From Nemertoderma westbladi (lineage: Eukaryota; Xenacoelomorpha; Nemertodermatida; Nemertodermatidae), in contig JAUCBJ010004069.1 in assembly GCA_032718475.1 (NCBI GenBank), forward strand, positions 1 to 29,856: DNA of 29,856 bases, written 5' to 3'. Position 1 is the stretch's first letter. Each line of letters opens with the position of its first letter. Shown piece by piece: positions 21,330 through 29,312 of this stretch. The notes below the pieces were generated by a model that worked only from the letters and a program-made list of their open reading frames with translations, searched no databases and was not told the origin of the DNA. The translations under genes and the position numbers were made by a program.

Positions 21330-21577
21330 TTAAATAACAGCAGTAAGTTCTCCTTGGCAACGTTGAATTTTCAATAGCAACAGAGAGTTATCAAGACCAT
21401 TGTCGATGCAGCACATATTGCTGCAGATGCCTCTACATTCTTGGCATGCAGTCGAACAGTGTTTTTGCGGCAAGAACATCGCAGAGAAGTGCACCCAGTC
21501 TTGCATTTGCAACTTATCACATTTAAAAGATATTGTGGTGCCGGCAATATATCTGCCATTATAGGCATAATAATCAA
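21330..21577 (-). pseudogene. CRC-like cysteine-cluster fragment of a transposon-associated protein
   Basis: One minus frame reads 'PIMADILPAPQYLLNVISCKCKTGC' (in two overlapping parts) and then 'RCSCRKN'. After a frameshift near 21475 the next frame gives 'ACQECRGICSNMC'. The cysteine pattern C-x-C-x3-C...C-x-C...C-x2-C...C resembles the tesmin/CXC-type zinc cluster that ends a widespread family of uncharacterised invertebrate proteins. The frame break makes it non-functional. Its last codons run into the left inverted repeat. It is the C-terminal part of the same decayed gene as 21982-22350 and 24232-24462. Confidence 0.65.
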
Positions 21578-21981
21578 GAGTTAATTGTAATTTATTTATT
21601 AATCAAGCACGTTAAGTGACAGTGACGAAGTATGTAAATAACTAAAAAGCTACAAGACCTATACGTTGCATGCAATCAGTGATCAGCTGACAGCAGCCAG
21701 CTGATCGGTAGGTTTCGCCCCGCAACTGAAGGCATTCTCAGGGGGCCGAACCAGGAAATGTAGAGAGAGAGTTTCCCAAAGGGGGACGGAACAGGTAATG
21801 AAATGAAGATGTCTGTACTGTAACTAACCACTGGGAAGCAGCACCGTAAACTTGCGCCAGTCACGTGGTTTTGCTTGTTGATAACCGACTTGCGTGTTTG
21901 GATGTAATACATTTCAAGCTTTTGCAAGACATTGTTGTCGACAAATAAATGTCATTCCATTGGTGTAAGCTTGTTACCTCT
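21578..21981. other. insertion or intron between fragments of the decayed gene
   Basis: The family normally has only about 30-40 residues between the 'HSLRVYHQVQ' and 'LPAP...C.C' segments, but here about 400 bp separate them. The stretch has a 9-bp inverted repeat GATCAGCTG / CAGCTGATC at 21681-21706 and an 83-codon minus frame without a recognised domain. A donor-like AGAG|GTAACA follows the preceding fragment at about 21980, so an intron is possible, but the fragment's TAG stop argues against it. Confidence 0.4.
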
Positions 21982-22356
21982 CTAGTTCTGCACCTGGTGA
22001 TACACTCGGAGGCTGTGGAACTTGGATGAAGATGCTATTGGGGGTAGGCAACATGGCTGGACTACAGCAGATTTTGATGAGGTCTTGTCCACAAATTTAC
22101 GAAGTCTGACATTATTAATAGTCCCACGAGCATGGCCTTTATAAATTTGAACCAGGGCTTTCTCTCCCGCCTTTATAACTTCCTCTTTAGTGCACCCAGA
22201 ATTTAGAAATATTTTGGCCTGTAATACGAAGACATTATCGCTTTTAATTAAACACAGTGCATCAAACACAATTATCCCAATTCCATATAGTCCGGAAGTT
22301 GTATCACAACCTAATAGAGCATATGAAAAATATATTTTCACAAACAATAGAGCCAA
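21982..22356 (-). pseudogene. central 'LLGCDTTS' block of a transposon-associated protein
   Basis: The minus frame encodes 'FSYALLGCDTTSGLYGIG', then 'AKIFLNSGCTKEEVIKAGEKALVQIY', then 'CLPPIASSSKFHSLRVYHQVQ', and stops at TAG. From family knowledge these three blocks occur in this order in a large, unnamed protein family in invertebrates that combines a nuclease-like acidic domain with a C-terminal cysteine cluster. The stop falls where the family has a tryptophan after 'QVQ' plus one residue, so a TGG-to-TAG change is likely. The apparent Met start is internal; the upstream part lies at 24232-24462, separated by nearly 1.9 kb. Confidence 0.65.
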
Positions 22357-22634
22357 GTAAATACCGAGTTAGAACAATGTCGCAGCGATGACTTTTTTTT
22401 TGAGATGTCTTTTTAAGTTCAGGCTTGAATTATTAAACCTTATATCCTACATTATTACAATGGTATTTTTATTTTTTTTAATTGTTTGAATCCTATAATT
22501 CGCTTTATATTAATTGTAATTAATGTATCATGGTAATCATTAAAATAACATAAATGATTACTATGTAACACTAGTAGTTTACAGAACATATTACAATACA
22601 TTGTAAATAATGTATCATATGACCATTTCAGATA

Positions 22635-22667
<33 letters not shown>

Positions 22668-23179
22668 TTTTAATATGAAGTAATACGAAGTAATAAAGTT
22701 TCGTTAACAAATATTAGAAACCTATAAGTCGCCAAATATAAGTTCCAAATATATAATATGCCTATAAAACAACTGGCTGTTAAAAAGATAACGGCTTTAA
22801 TATTAAAACTATGGAATAATAATATCAACTAAAAGGCGTATTTAAATTATTTATCGTCCCTAAAAGTATCCTATAATTTAATATATTTATTATAATAATA
22901 CTTTACACTACCGTTATCCTAAATTATAAACGCTATAACCGGACAAATTAGTCTGAAGAATCTTCCTTCAAATAAATAGGTATTAAAAATTTGTACCAAA
23001 TTATTAAAATATAACCTAAAGCATTAGGAATTATCCATAAAAATTAAAATAAAGACTGTAGATACAGAAATCAATTACTGTAGATCGCAGATCGTCTAAT
23101 AATTATTGTTTGGTAAAAAGAGGAAATAATAATACTTAACAAACAGTATTTTCTGGATACGATTGGAACCACAAAGACG
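22357..23179. other. AT-rich spacer with a 31-base G run
   Basis: AT-rich DNA without a gene. The poly-G tract at 22635-22665 follows TTTCAGATA. 22690-23150 is low-complexity AT. Nothing else recognised. Confidence 0.6.
22635..22665. repeat. poly-G tract (31 G) after CAGATA
   Basis: Longest homopolymer in the window, directly downstream of TTTCAGATA. The length in the sample may differ because homopolymers are hard to read. Confidence 0.9.
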
Positions 23180-24103
23180 TTAGCCTAACAGTTGAGTGAA
23201 CATGTAGGCGACGATTCCTAACATCGTCGGTGATCCAATAACGCCAGAAAACCTATTTTCGCTCGACAGAAGTAGAGCAATCACTCTCGCTGGACCTCCA
23301 GTACCACTAATTTTTTTTAGGCAACGCCATTACAAGAGACCCTGTCGCTGGAACTTGCGTAATTTCTTTGCTAACATTTTCTAGAACGAGGATATCAGCT
23401 GTTGCTAAGATCACGTGGCTCAGGAATGTTGTTGACTTACCATAGTCGATAGAAGCCGTATCGATACCTACCATGTTTATCTTTAATTTTACCAACAATG
23501 TAGCCGCGTCCTCGTGCAGACCAGGAAGAGCTATTTTTGACCCATCGTGTTTTTCGTCGATCTCATCGGTTCCCAAGTACTTAATTAAGTCTGTCTGGAT
23601 AGAACCGGTGCCAACCGGTTGAAAATAGAACCACACTCCCCTCCGGGATCATTCCGTAATCCGCCTCGAAATCTCGATTGTCGTCCGTATTTAATACTCA
23701 CTGAAATGAGATAATCCCCATTATTTCCAACTCTCTCTGTTACATTAACAACTACAGCTGGACCCATTAGCTTCTCCATTTCCATGGCGTCTAGACGTGG
23801 TTTCCCCTTTACGAAATGATTCAGACCGTCAATGTGGGTGATAATGTGTTCGGGGGTAAAGAATTCACCGGTCTCGTAGAATAAATTCTCAGGCTTAATA
23901 TCATCAGGGTTGGTGCTGGTGCGTGTCCATTCATACAGTTTAATGTTGTTTGGCCAAGCGACGGATTTTTCGTTCAACGAATAAGATAAATCTATTGTCC
24001 TCGATGGTTGGAACGTAAACGACCCGTCGTTATCACTGACGAATTGGGATGAACCTAGTTGCCAGGTCAGTGACGTGAGCAATAAATAAAGTAGCGTATT
24101 CAT
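23180..24103 (-). pseudogene. secreted cyclase / kynurenine-formamidase-like protein, three frame breaks
   Basis: The first frame starts at 24103 with a probable signal peptide (MNTLLYLLLTSLTWQLGSSQ), then 'IDLSYSLNEKSVAWP' and the metal-binding motif H86-x2-T89-H90-x-D92-x3-H96, then 'EKLMGPAVVVNV'. Near 23700 the frame shifts by +1 to give 'FEADYGMIPEGSVVLFSTGW'. Near 23585, at CTTAATTAAG, it shifts +1 again to 'KYLGTDE...GIDTASIDYGKS...VPATGSLVMALP'. At an 8-A run near 23313 a third +1 shift continues with 'GTGGPARVIALL' and a hydrophobic tail, ending at TAA 23180-23182. Every block is in the order known for the cyclase family (metal-dependent amidohydrolases such as KynB and isatin hydrolase). 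With three breaks this copy cannot make the enzyme unless they are sequencing errors. A GPI or membrane tail is possible. Confidence 0.85.
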
Positions 24104-24231
24104 TTTATTACTCTTTCAGTAGTTATCCTGACTGTCTGTGAGTAAATATTCATCAATTTCCGCAATTCAAATCGACAGTTATCGAATGTTATAATTATAT
24201 TATACCATATTAATAGCTAATTAGCTAACAG

Positions 24232-24462
24232 CTAACTATGGTATATGAGTAACATTAGGATGTCAGTATCATCACCAATAACAACAGTATCATTATTTTC
24301 TGCTGAAGAAATCGCCATCTGGGCGGTAGTTACATCAACATCAGCTTCAGCATAAATTATAGTGCATCCCATTGGTTTTTCCCAAGCATTATTTATAAAT
24401 GCATCTTTATCATGCTTATTATATAAAACTTCCCCTTTCTTCATTTGTAATTTCATGTTTCC
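24232..24462 (-). pseudogene. acidic 'VIGDDTDILMLLIYH' block of a transposon-associated protein
   Basis: The minus strand encodes 'KDAFINNAWEKPMGCTIIYAEADVDVTTAQMAISSA' (in parts) and 'DTVVIGDDTDILMLLIYH', then a stop. The 'EADVD...A' and 'GDDTD.L.LL.YH' segments recall PIN/XPG-like acidic metal sites and occur at this place in the same invertebrate family as the two fragments downstream on this strand. A good splice acceptor, TTTATATTTTGTAG, precedes the fragment at about 24463, so it could once have been an exon. No donor is visible before the stop at 24232, and the roughly 80 residues that should follow are missing. Confidence 0.6.
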
Positions 24463-24546
24463 TACAAAATATAAAGTAATGATGCAGAAAACTTGGTAAT
24501 TATTTGAAAACTCTCCACTACGTTGTGAAACTTTTGTGAAACCATT

Positions 24547-24575
24547 GTTAAGGTAACTCTTTGTTGCTATACAAA
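24547..24575 (+). repeat. 29-bp direct repeat, left copy
   Basis: GTTAAGGTAACTCTTTGTTG followed by CTATACAAA recurs at 24803-24831 with one mismatch. Between the copies lies the tRNA-like segment, so this may be a long target-site duplication. It may equally be a recombination product of the neighbouring inverted repeat. Confidence 0.85.
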
Positions 24576-24654
24576 TGTTGTATGTATATGTGTATTTTGT
24601 TTTGTAATTAAAGATTGTATGGCCTTAATATGATCTTCCACTCCATAACGAAAT

Positions 24655-24775
24655 ATTCATCCGACCTGGTAGCTCAGTACACTCACCCGGCTGATGATAA
24701 CCAGAAGTTTGAAACCTAGGTACCTGGTTCGAGCCCCAATAGGGCCGGTTGATATTTTTCGCTATGGAGAGCATA
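24655..24775 (+). mobile_element. tRNA-like SINE segment, plus-strand copy
   Basis: It contains an A-box-like CCTGGTAGCTCAGTACACTC and a B box in TGGTTCGAGCCCC, separated by AGAAGTTTGAAACCTAGGTA, and ends with TTTTTCGCTATGGAGAGCAT. The anticodon arm does not fold canonically. A truncated reverse-oriented copy lies at 25958-26037. The segment sits between 29-bp direct repeats at 24547 and 24803. Confidence 0.65.
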
Positions 24776-24802
24776 TCATATTGTCCTATTTACAATATAT
24801 AT

Positions 24803-25891
24803 GTTAACGTAACTCTTTGTTGCTATACAAAATTAAACGTTGCCAAGGAGAACTTACTGCTGTTATTTAAACTTCACAGCTCATTAAAAAACATGTATCA
24901 CTTTAAAAACGCGATGTTGGTACTAAAAGACCCCGGTTGCTAACGAAAACTTTCGTTGCTAACTGAAATGTACATTAAACCGAATTTGGATAATTTTAAC
25001 AAGTCACTCCCGAATTAGGATCAAAACTTCCGTTGCTATGGTCAAAATTCAAGACTTTGTTAAATAAAATAACTGTAGCAGACTCCACACAATTGTTTAC
25101 AATAATCTTTAATATGATTAACTTCCAATGTCAATAAAATACCAAATACGTTACTAAAACTAGATAAATACTAAAAAATGGCCGTTGCTATGGTAACAAC
25201 ATAATAATGACTTCGCTTGTGATCATGAATGTTGACTATGTAACATATTGATGTGCATCTGAAATAGATATAAAATGTTTCCGATGGAATTTTCACATAT
25301 TAAATAATAATATTGATTGCCATGGCAACAGGATATTACACGATTGGCTGGCAAATTATGGTCTGAACATAGCAACATGTTAGGTACTTGATCCTGAATT
25401 GGTTTCTTTTTAAAATGATAGTAACCATATTTAAACTGAAGAAACAATATAGGTGATATTATTTTCTTATTACCTAGGTTACAGGACAACTGTTTTTCCA
25501 CTTCAATACCGAAGCTAGAAAAAAACATTTATGCTTAAGGATAATATAATTACAGAGTTTCCTAATTTTGCAACATTGGGAACACGCTATACGGATACGT
25601 TTCCAAAATTTCACAAATTCACTGTACAATTAAGTTTGACGATGTATTTCTCACAGTTGTCATGGTAACCGGGTTTCAAAAAGTGCCCCATCGGATTCTC
25701 CAATAGTGATTTGGGTGGGGTAGGTCAAGGTTAGAATTCTGTAGGATTATAGGAAAGGGGTGATTTATTTATGACTTTTTGTTGCCATGGTGAAATGGTC
25801 TATTTAACCAAGTTCCAATAACCCGATTTTGGCCGATTTTGGATATGTGATAAGCATAAAATTTGGGCCTAGAAAATATTAAATTAAATTC
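24803..25891 (-). repeat. long inverted repeat, right copy (empty MITE site)
   Basis: Reverse complement of 19804-21392 without the MITE. The single TTAA inside ATTTTAAAAAG (minus view) near 25410 is the unoccupied target. X-box-like GTTGCTATGGTAAC lies at 25184-25197. A minus-strand frame of 101 codons (25223-25528) crosses it but has no recognised motif and is not open in the other copy. Confidence 0.85.
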
Positions 25892-25957
25892 ATTATAAAT
25901 GAATTGTTGTGGGGTGGGTGACGGCGAATAAATATATATGTTATAGTACATTATGAT

Positions 25958-26037
25958 AATGCTCTCCATAGCGAAAAATATCAACCGCCCCTATTGGGGC
26001 TCGAACCCGGTACCTAGGTTTCAAACTTCCGGTTCCC
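25958..26037 (-). mobile_element. tRNA-like SINE segment, truncated minus-strand copy
   Basis: Reverse complement of the 3' two-thirds of 24655-24775: it shares AAGTTTGAAACCTAGGTACC, the B box GGTTCGAGCCCC and TTTTTCGCTATGGAGAGCAT. It is cut off on its 5' side, where a CCCC/poly-C tract begins, so the A box is lost. Confidence 0.65.
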
Positions 26038-26039
26038 CA

Positions 26040-26059
26040 CCCCCCCCCCCCCCCCCCCC
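26040..26059. repeat. poly-C tract (20 C) before TATCTGT
   Basis: On the minus strand this is a G run after ACAGATA, matching the context of the G runs at 18472 and 22635. It abuts the truncated tRNA-like segment. 26066-26105 just beyond matches 14573-14620. Confidence 0.9.
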
Positions 26060-26296
26060 TATCTGTATAATTCATAGTTGCTTTACTAATAATTCGGTTA
26101 TATTAGTACAGGTAAATAAAATACAAAGGCAACAAATATTAGAGATAATATTTACCGGTATTTATTATATATAGAATAACTAAATTATTAACTAACTATT
26201 TAACTAAATAAAAATGCATTTGATTATTTACGGAAAATAAACCTACAAGATAATCAATCATATTATCCTAAAGTACTGTAATGACATTCCAACTGT

Positions 26297-26572
26297 TTAT
26301 TTTCCTCTCATCAACTTCTTCCATCCAGCTTTAACATCGAATTGATTCGACCTCGACTTTCCCGCTCCTTTCTTCCCACGCCCCTTCGATCTTCCTCTCT
26401 TTCCTTTCTTCTTCCCCTTTCCTCCACGACTCCTTGATCTACTCCCTTTACCTCGACGACTCTTTGATCTACTCCCTTTACCTCGGCGACTCCTAGACCA
26501 GCTCATCCTTCCCTTCTTCTTCCCCTTCCCTTTCTTACTTCCCTTTCGTTTCTTCACTCTCCTTTTCTTCAT
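26297..26572 (-). CDS. small lysine/arginine-rich protein, possibly protamine- or H1-like
   Basis: The 91-residue frame has 45 Lys or Arg, one acidic residue and no cysteine. It starts MKKRRVKKRKG and contains a repeated block of the type SRSRRGKG (about residues 24-53). It then has a K/G/R stretch and ends in a less basic tail with QFDVKAGWKKLMRGK. Composition and size resemble sperm nuclear basic proteins or histone-H1 tails, which compact DNA; the SR dipeptides also recall splicing-factor tails. AATAAA overlaps the stop (26296-26301, minus). There is a pyrimidine-to-AG step (CTACCAG) 12 bases before the ATG, so an upstream exon is possible. Purine bias on the coding strand alone could keep such a frame open, so I am not sure it is a gene. 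Confidence 0.45.
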   Translation of the reverse strand: MKKRRVKKRKGSKKGKGKKKGRMSWSRSRRGKGSRSKSRRGKGSRSRSRGGKGKKKGKRGRSKGRGKKGAGKSRSNQFDVKAGWKKLMRGK

Positions 26573-26668
26573 ATCTCTCCTACTGGTAGATCCACATTCC
26601 CGATCCTATTATTTTTTACTTCAATCACAGCTACCATCCTAAATTTAATAGAACTAGTGAGAATAACT

Positions 26669-28010
26669 CTATTCCACAGCGCTGATTGAACCCCGAATAC
26701 AAAGGGCATTCCCCCTCACTATGGCTATCCCGATGCGCTACTTCAGCCACAAGCTCTCGCGTGGGTCTCCTGACTCCGCTATGAGTTTTCGGCCAAGATC
26801 TTTTAACACGCTGATAGTGGATGGACCGAATACACCTGTTGTCTCGAAGGCCAGGGGTTCGAATTGGCACTGTTGACCCAAATTGCAGTATTTCACACGC
26901 TTTAGCTCCTCCGCTGCTGCTGATGCTGAGGATGGCTCAATGGCAGAGCAAATAATGTGGGATGGGGCAAAGGTATCCACACATGTAGCATCCCATACCA
27001 GGCACCAGCCTTTCGAGAAGGGGTAGATGGTCATACCATCAGAACGTTTCCCATCTCCCCTATCCAACCCAGTAGGTTCCAGGACAGATGGTAGACCAGC
27101 TCTGCTCAGTGAACGTTTCAGCACATCGTTGAGAGATGCATGACGTGGGAACCTACCCATGCTGTTTCGGCATGACAGTGCATGGTGCCCAAGAATATCC
27201 CCTTCCTTTCCACACTTGCAGGTGTGTTTATGGCGGATAGGTGCACCAACTCTCTGTGCTATACCAATTCGAAGAGCTTCCGGATCCAAATTCGACCCTA
27301 AAGATGGAATAGGGGTCGCATGAAGCCAAAGCCCACTCTCCACTTGCGCTGCTGCTGCCAGGCGTGCTGTTTCGACCTGATCCGCTTTGGCAAACAGGTC
27401 TCTCTGTGTTATAGTCGCAGAGATAGTGTCCCAGGCTTTCTGGTTATTCCTGGCTGCCCCACTGGGTTCCTCAACTTCTCCCTCCATGCCTTGACGGCTC
27501 CTGCCAAATCACACGATGGCTCCAGTCCAAATATGTTAGAGAGGACGGAGTTAACGAGGATATCGGTGGAATGAAGAGAGGAAATATAACTAGGCAGTGC
27601 CAGATCTTCCAACTTACGGATCCCAAGTCCCCAGAGACTGACTGGTAGTGATCCCTGGGTACTGGATTTCGCCTGCAAGTTAACATTGGTGATACTAGAA
27701 AGGGCATCTTGGACAACTGTATCAAATTCCTGCAAGTCACCAGTGTTGTTGAATGTGGGTGATGTGCGCAGAGTGTACTGTAGCCGGGGGACTGTCAGAC
27801 AATTCTTGAGTAAGGTGAAGCCTTGATGTGCATAAACATGTACCAGCCGATCAACCATCACCTCGAGAGACTTGAACTTTTGAGCTTTGATTGGATATCT
27901 GGTTCAATAGCATCCCGTGTAAGGGGAGCTCCTAGAAGGACCTGGTCCACCTTGTCTAGGACCCTAATATTAGGGAGGAGCTGACAGAACTTCTGGATTG
28001 TCTCAGTAGC
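26669..28010 (-). pseudogene. 5'-truncated R2-like retrotransposon: RT thumb and C-terminal zinc/endonuclease-like region
   Basis: Reading from about 28010 on the minus strand: 'VDQVLLGAPLTRDAIE', a frame change near 27860, then 'TLLKNCLTVPRLQYTLRTSP' and 'SLPVSLWGLGIRKLEDLALPSYI'. A second frame change near 27480 leads to 'ARLAAAAQVESGLWL', a C-x-C...H-H-x3-C knuckle in HKHTCKCGKEGDILGHHALSC (in parts), 'LEPTGLDRGDGKRSDG' and 'LVWDATCVDTFAPSHI'. An in-frame TAG at 26738 precedes 'RIGIAIVRGNALCIRG', and the frame ends at 26669. The order matches RT elements with a restriction-like endonuclease. The catalytic 'RPDG' of that family is RSDG here. Two frame breaks and a stop make it dead; the RT catalytic part is lost by truncation. 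Confidence 0.8.
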
Positions 28011-28389
28011 GGGAAAAAAATAAAATAAACAAAAACACGTTTTATTAAACTTCATAAAAGAAGTTTGAAAGCGAAAATAAAAATTCTGACAATTAAATAT
28101 TACGATTATGTTATGATACTATTATTATATTTGCTGCAGATATTTATCGATAGTGAAAAAGTGATCTCAGGCGCAACTTGGTATCAAATTAAATAAAATT
28201 GTATTTATTGTTTTGGTTAGAAACACCGACACTGTAAACAGCGTCTTTCACATAATATTTCAATTTTAATACAATAAATTTCTATAACCCGCCTAAACAC
28301 TCGGTGATGAGTCGTTTTTATAATAATTAATAACAATAGTTTATAGTAGTCTTTTTAATAATTTATTATTGATTAATAGCGTTTACAAC
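28011..28389. other. AT-rich spacer with decayed repeat
   Basis: 28200-28300 (TTGTTTTGGTTAGAAACACC, ACTGTAAACAGCGTCTTTC) is a diverged relative of 14690-14760 and more distantly of the foldback arms. No gene seen. Confidence 0.5.
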
Positions 28390-28560
28390 TGCTCTATTAT
28401 TTATAATTATAATTGCTGCTTTACTATTTACCAATAATGGATTTTACTAATATCCTCTATTATTGATTAATAGCGTTTATTTCACCCCTATTATATTTTA
28501 TCGCTATTATATATTACTCAAGTATTTATAACTGGTTTAGGAATAATTAAGTACCATTTT
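28390..28560 (+). repeat. dispersed AT-rich repeat, copy 2
   Basis: Matches 18938-19110 in the same orientation, sharing GGTTTAGGAATAATTAAGTA at the end. Stops interrupt the frame that is open in the first copy. Confidence 0.8.
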
Positions 28561-29047
28561 TAATATAATAATATATCTTTGATAAAATAGTAATTGCTTT
28601 ACTATATTTATTTAATGTATACACAGTACACACCCATATGTTACCGGGTTCACTTGTAACAATAATACATATTATGCGGCTGTGCCTCCAAGTGACTTTG
28701 AAAGGAACTTGTGAAAGTGAAGTAACTCATATATTCAAGTCACCATATCATTGGACGTTACCGCTGCTGTTGTACAATAAGTTGCTGCCAAGTCCAGGTC
28801 ATTGATTGGCGTTGCAGCAAATTGTTGCAGCAAATTCAATGGCAGCTGAGTCATTTCTATATAATATATCGTCCCTTTCATTTTCAATCAATCTAAATGA
28901 CAAAATTGACTTTTCCTGTAAAACAGCATTATTGATTCTAATTTTGTTTGCAAGTAATACTCCAAGATTTGGTCTTATTTACTTTTAAATCCATTAAATG
29001 TAACGATTTTAAACAAAAACAGTTATGGTATTGGAATTATGTAACAT
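28561..29047. other. spacer without recognisable gene
   Basis: Mixed-composition DNA with a 60-codon frame (28806-28988) that shows no known motif. No repeat shared with the rest of the window was noticed. Confidence 0.45.
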
Positions 29048-29059
29048 ATTAGGTAGGAA

Positions 29060-29300
29060 TCATTAGGCGGGGTAGCTCAGTTGGTTGAGCGCCGGACCTG
29101 CAATCTAATGGTTGTAGGTTCAGCCCCGCCAGGGTCCACAGCCTTTCATCCACTGGGGTCGATGAAATGAGTACCAGTTAAATAACTGGGAGCAAATCTT
29201 GGGATAGGAGTAGCGCCCACCCCTACCCTCAGGTAGCAGCTATCGAAAGAGGAGCCTTCGGGTCGCCTCCGGCTTCGGCCGACTGTTTGCTTTTGCTTTG
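29060..29300 (+). mobile_element. tRNA-derived SINE with 12-bp target-site duplication
   Basis: The head GGCGGGGTAGCTCAGTTGGT, followed by TGAGCGCCGGACC and TGTAGGTTCAGCCCCGCC, is a tRNA-like A box and B box with a 7-bp acceptor stem (GGCGGGG / CCCCGCC). The T arm is degenerate, so it is not a working tRNA gene. The body holds GGGGTCGATGAAATGAGTAC and CAGTTAAATAACTGGG, a conserved SINE-type core, then a GC-rich hairpin region (GCCTCCGGCTTCGGCCGAC) and TTTGCTTTTGCTTTG. The target-site duplication ATTAGGTAGGAA is at 29048-29059 and 29301-29312, exactly at both ends, so the insertion is fairly recent. Confidence 0.93.
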
Positions 29301-29312
29301 ATTAGGTAGGAA

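Larger units (their letters stand above)
19804..21392 (+). repeat. long inverted repeat, left copy (interrupted by a MITE)
   Basis: Same sequence as 24803-25891 in reverse. It contains CCATGGCAAC/CCATAGCAAC motifs, including a perfect 14-bp palindrome at 20947-20960. Its inner end overlaps the last codons of the CRC-like fragment at 21330-21577. Sequence identity to the other copy looks high over most of the length, with small indels. Confidence 0.85.
19804..25891. mobile_element. composite element with about 1-kb inverted repeats and a decayed coding interior
   Basis: 19804-21392 and 24803-25891 are the same sequence in opposite orientation (for example TTTAATTTAATATTTTCTAG near 19806 and its reverse complement near 25880; GTACCAACATCGCG near 21279 and its reverse complement near 24905). 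The left copy is longer only because of a 715-bp insertion. The 3.4-kb interior has minus-strand fragments of one transposon-associated protein, plus a cyclase gene. This could be a large DNA transposon with long terminal inverted repeats. Two independent insertions of one repeat in opposite orientation are an alternative. Terminal target duplications are not evident. Confidence 0.6.

Noticed and set aside
25223-25528. 101-codon minus-strand gene
   Set aside because: It lies in the long inverted repeat, and the matching region of the other copy does not keep the frame.
29060-29140. functional tRNA gene
   Set aside because: The T arm is degenerate and the tRNA-like part is fused to a SINE body bounded by target-site duplications.
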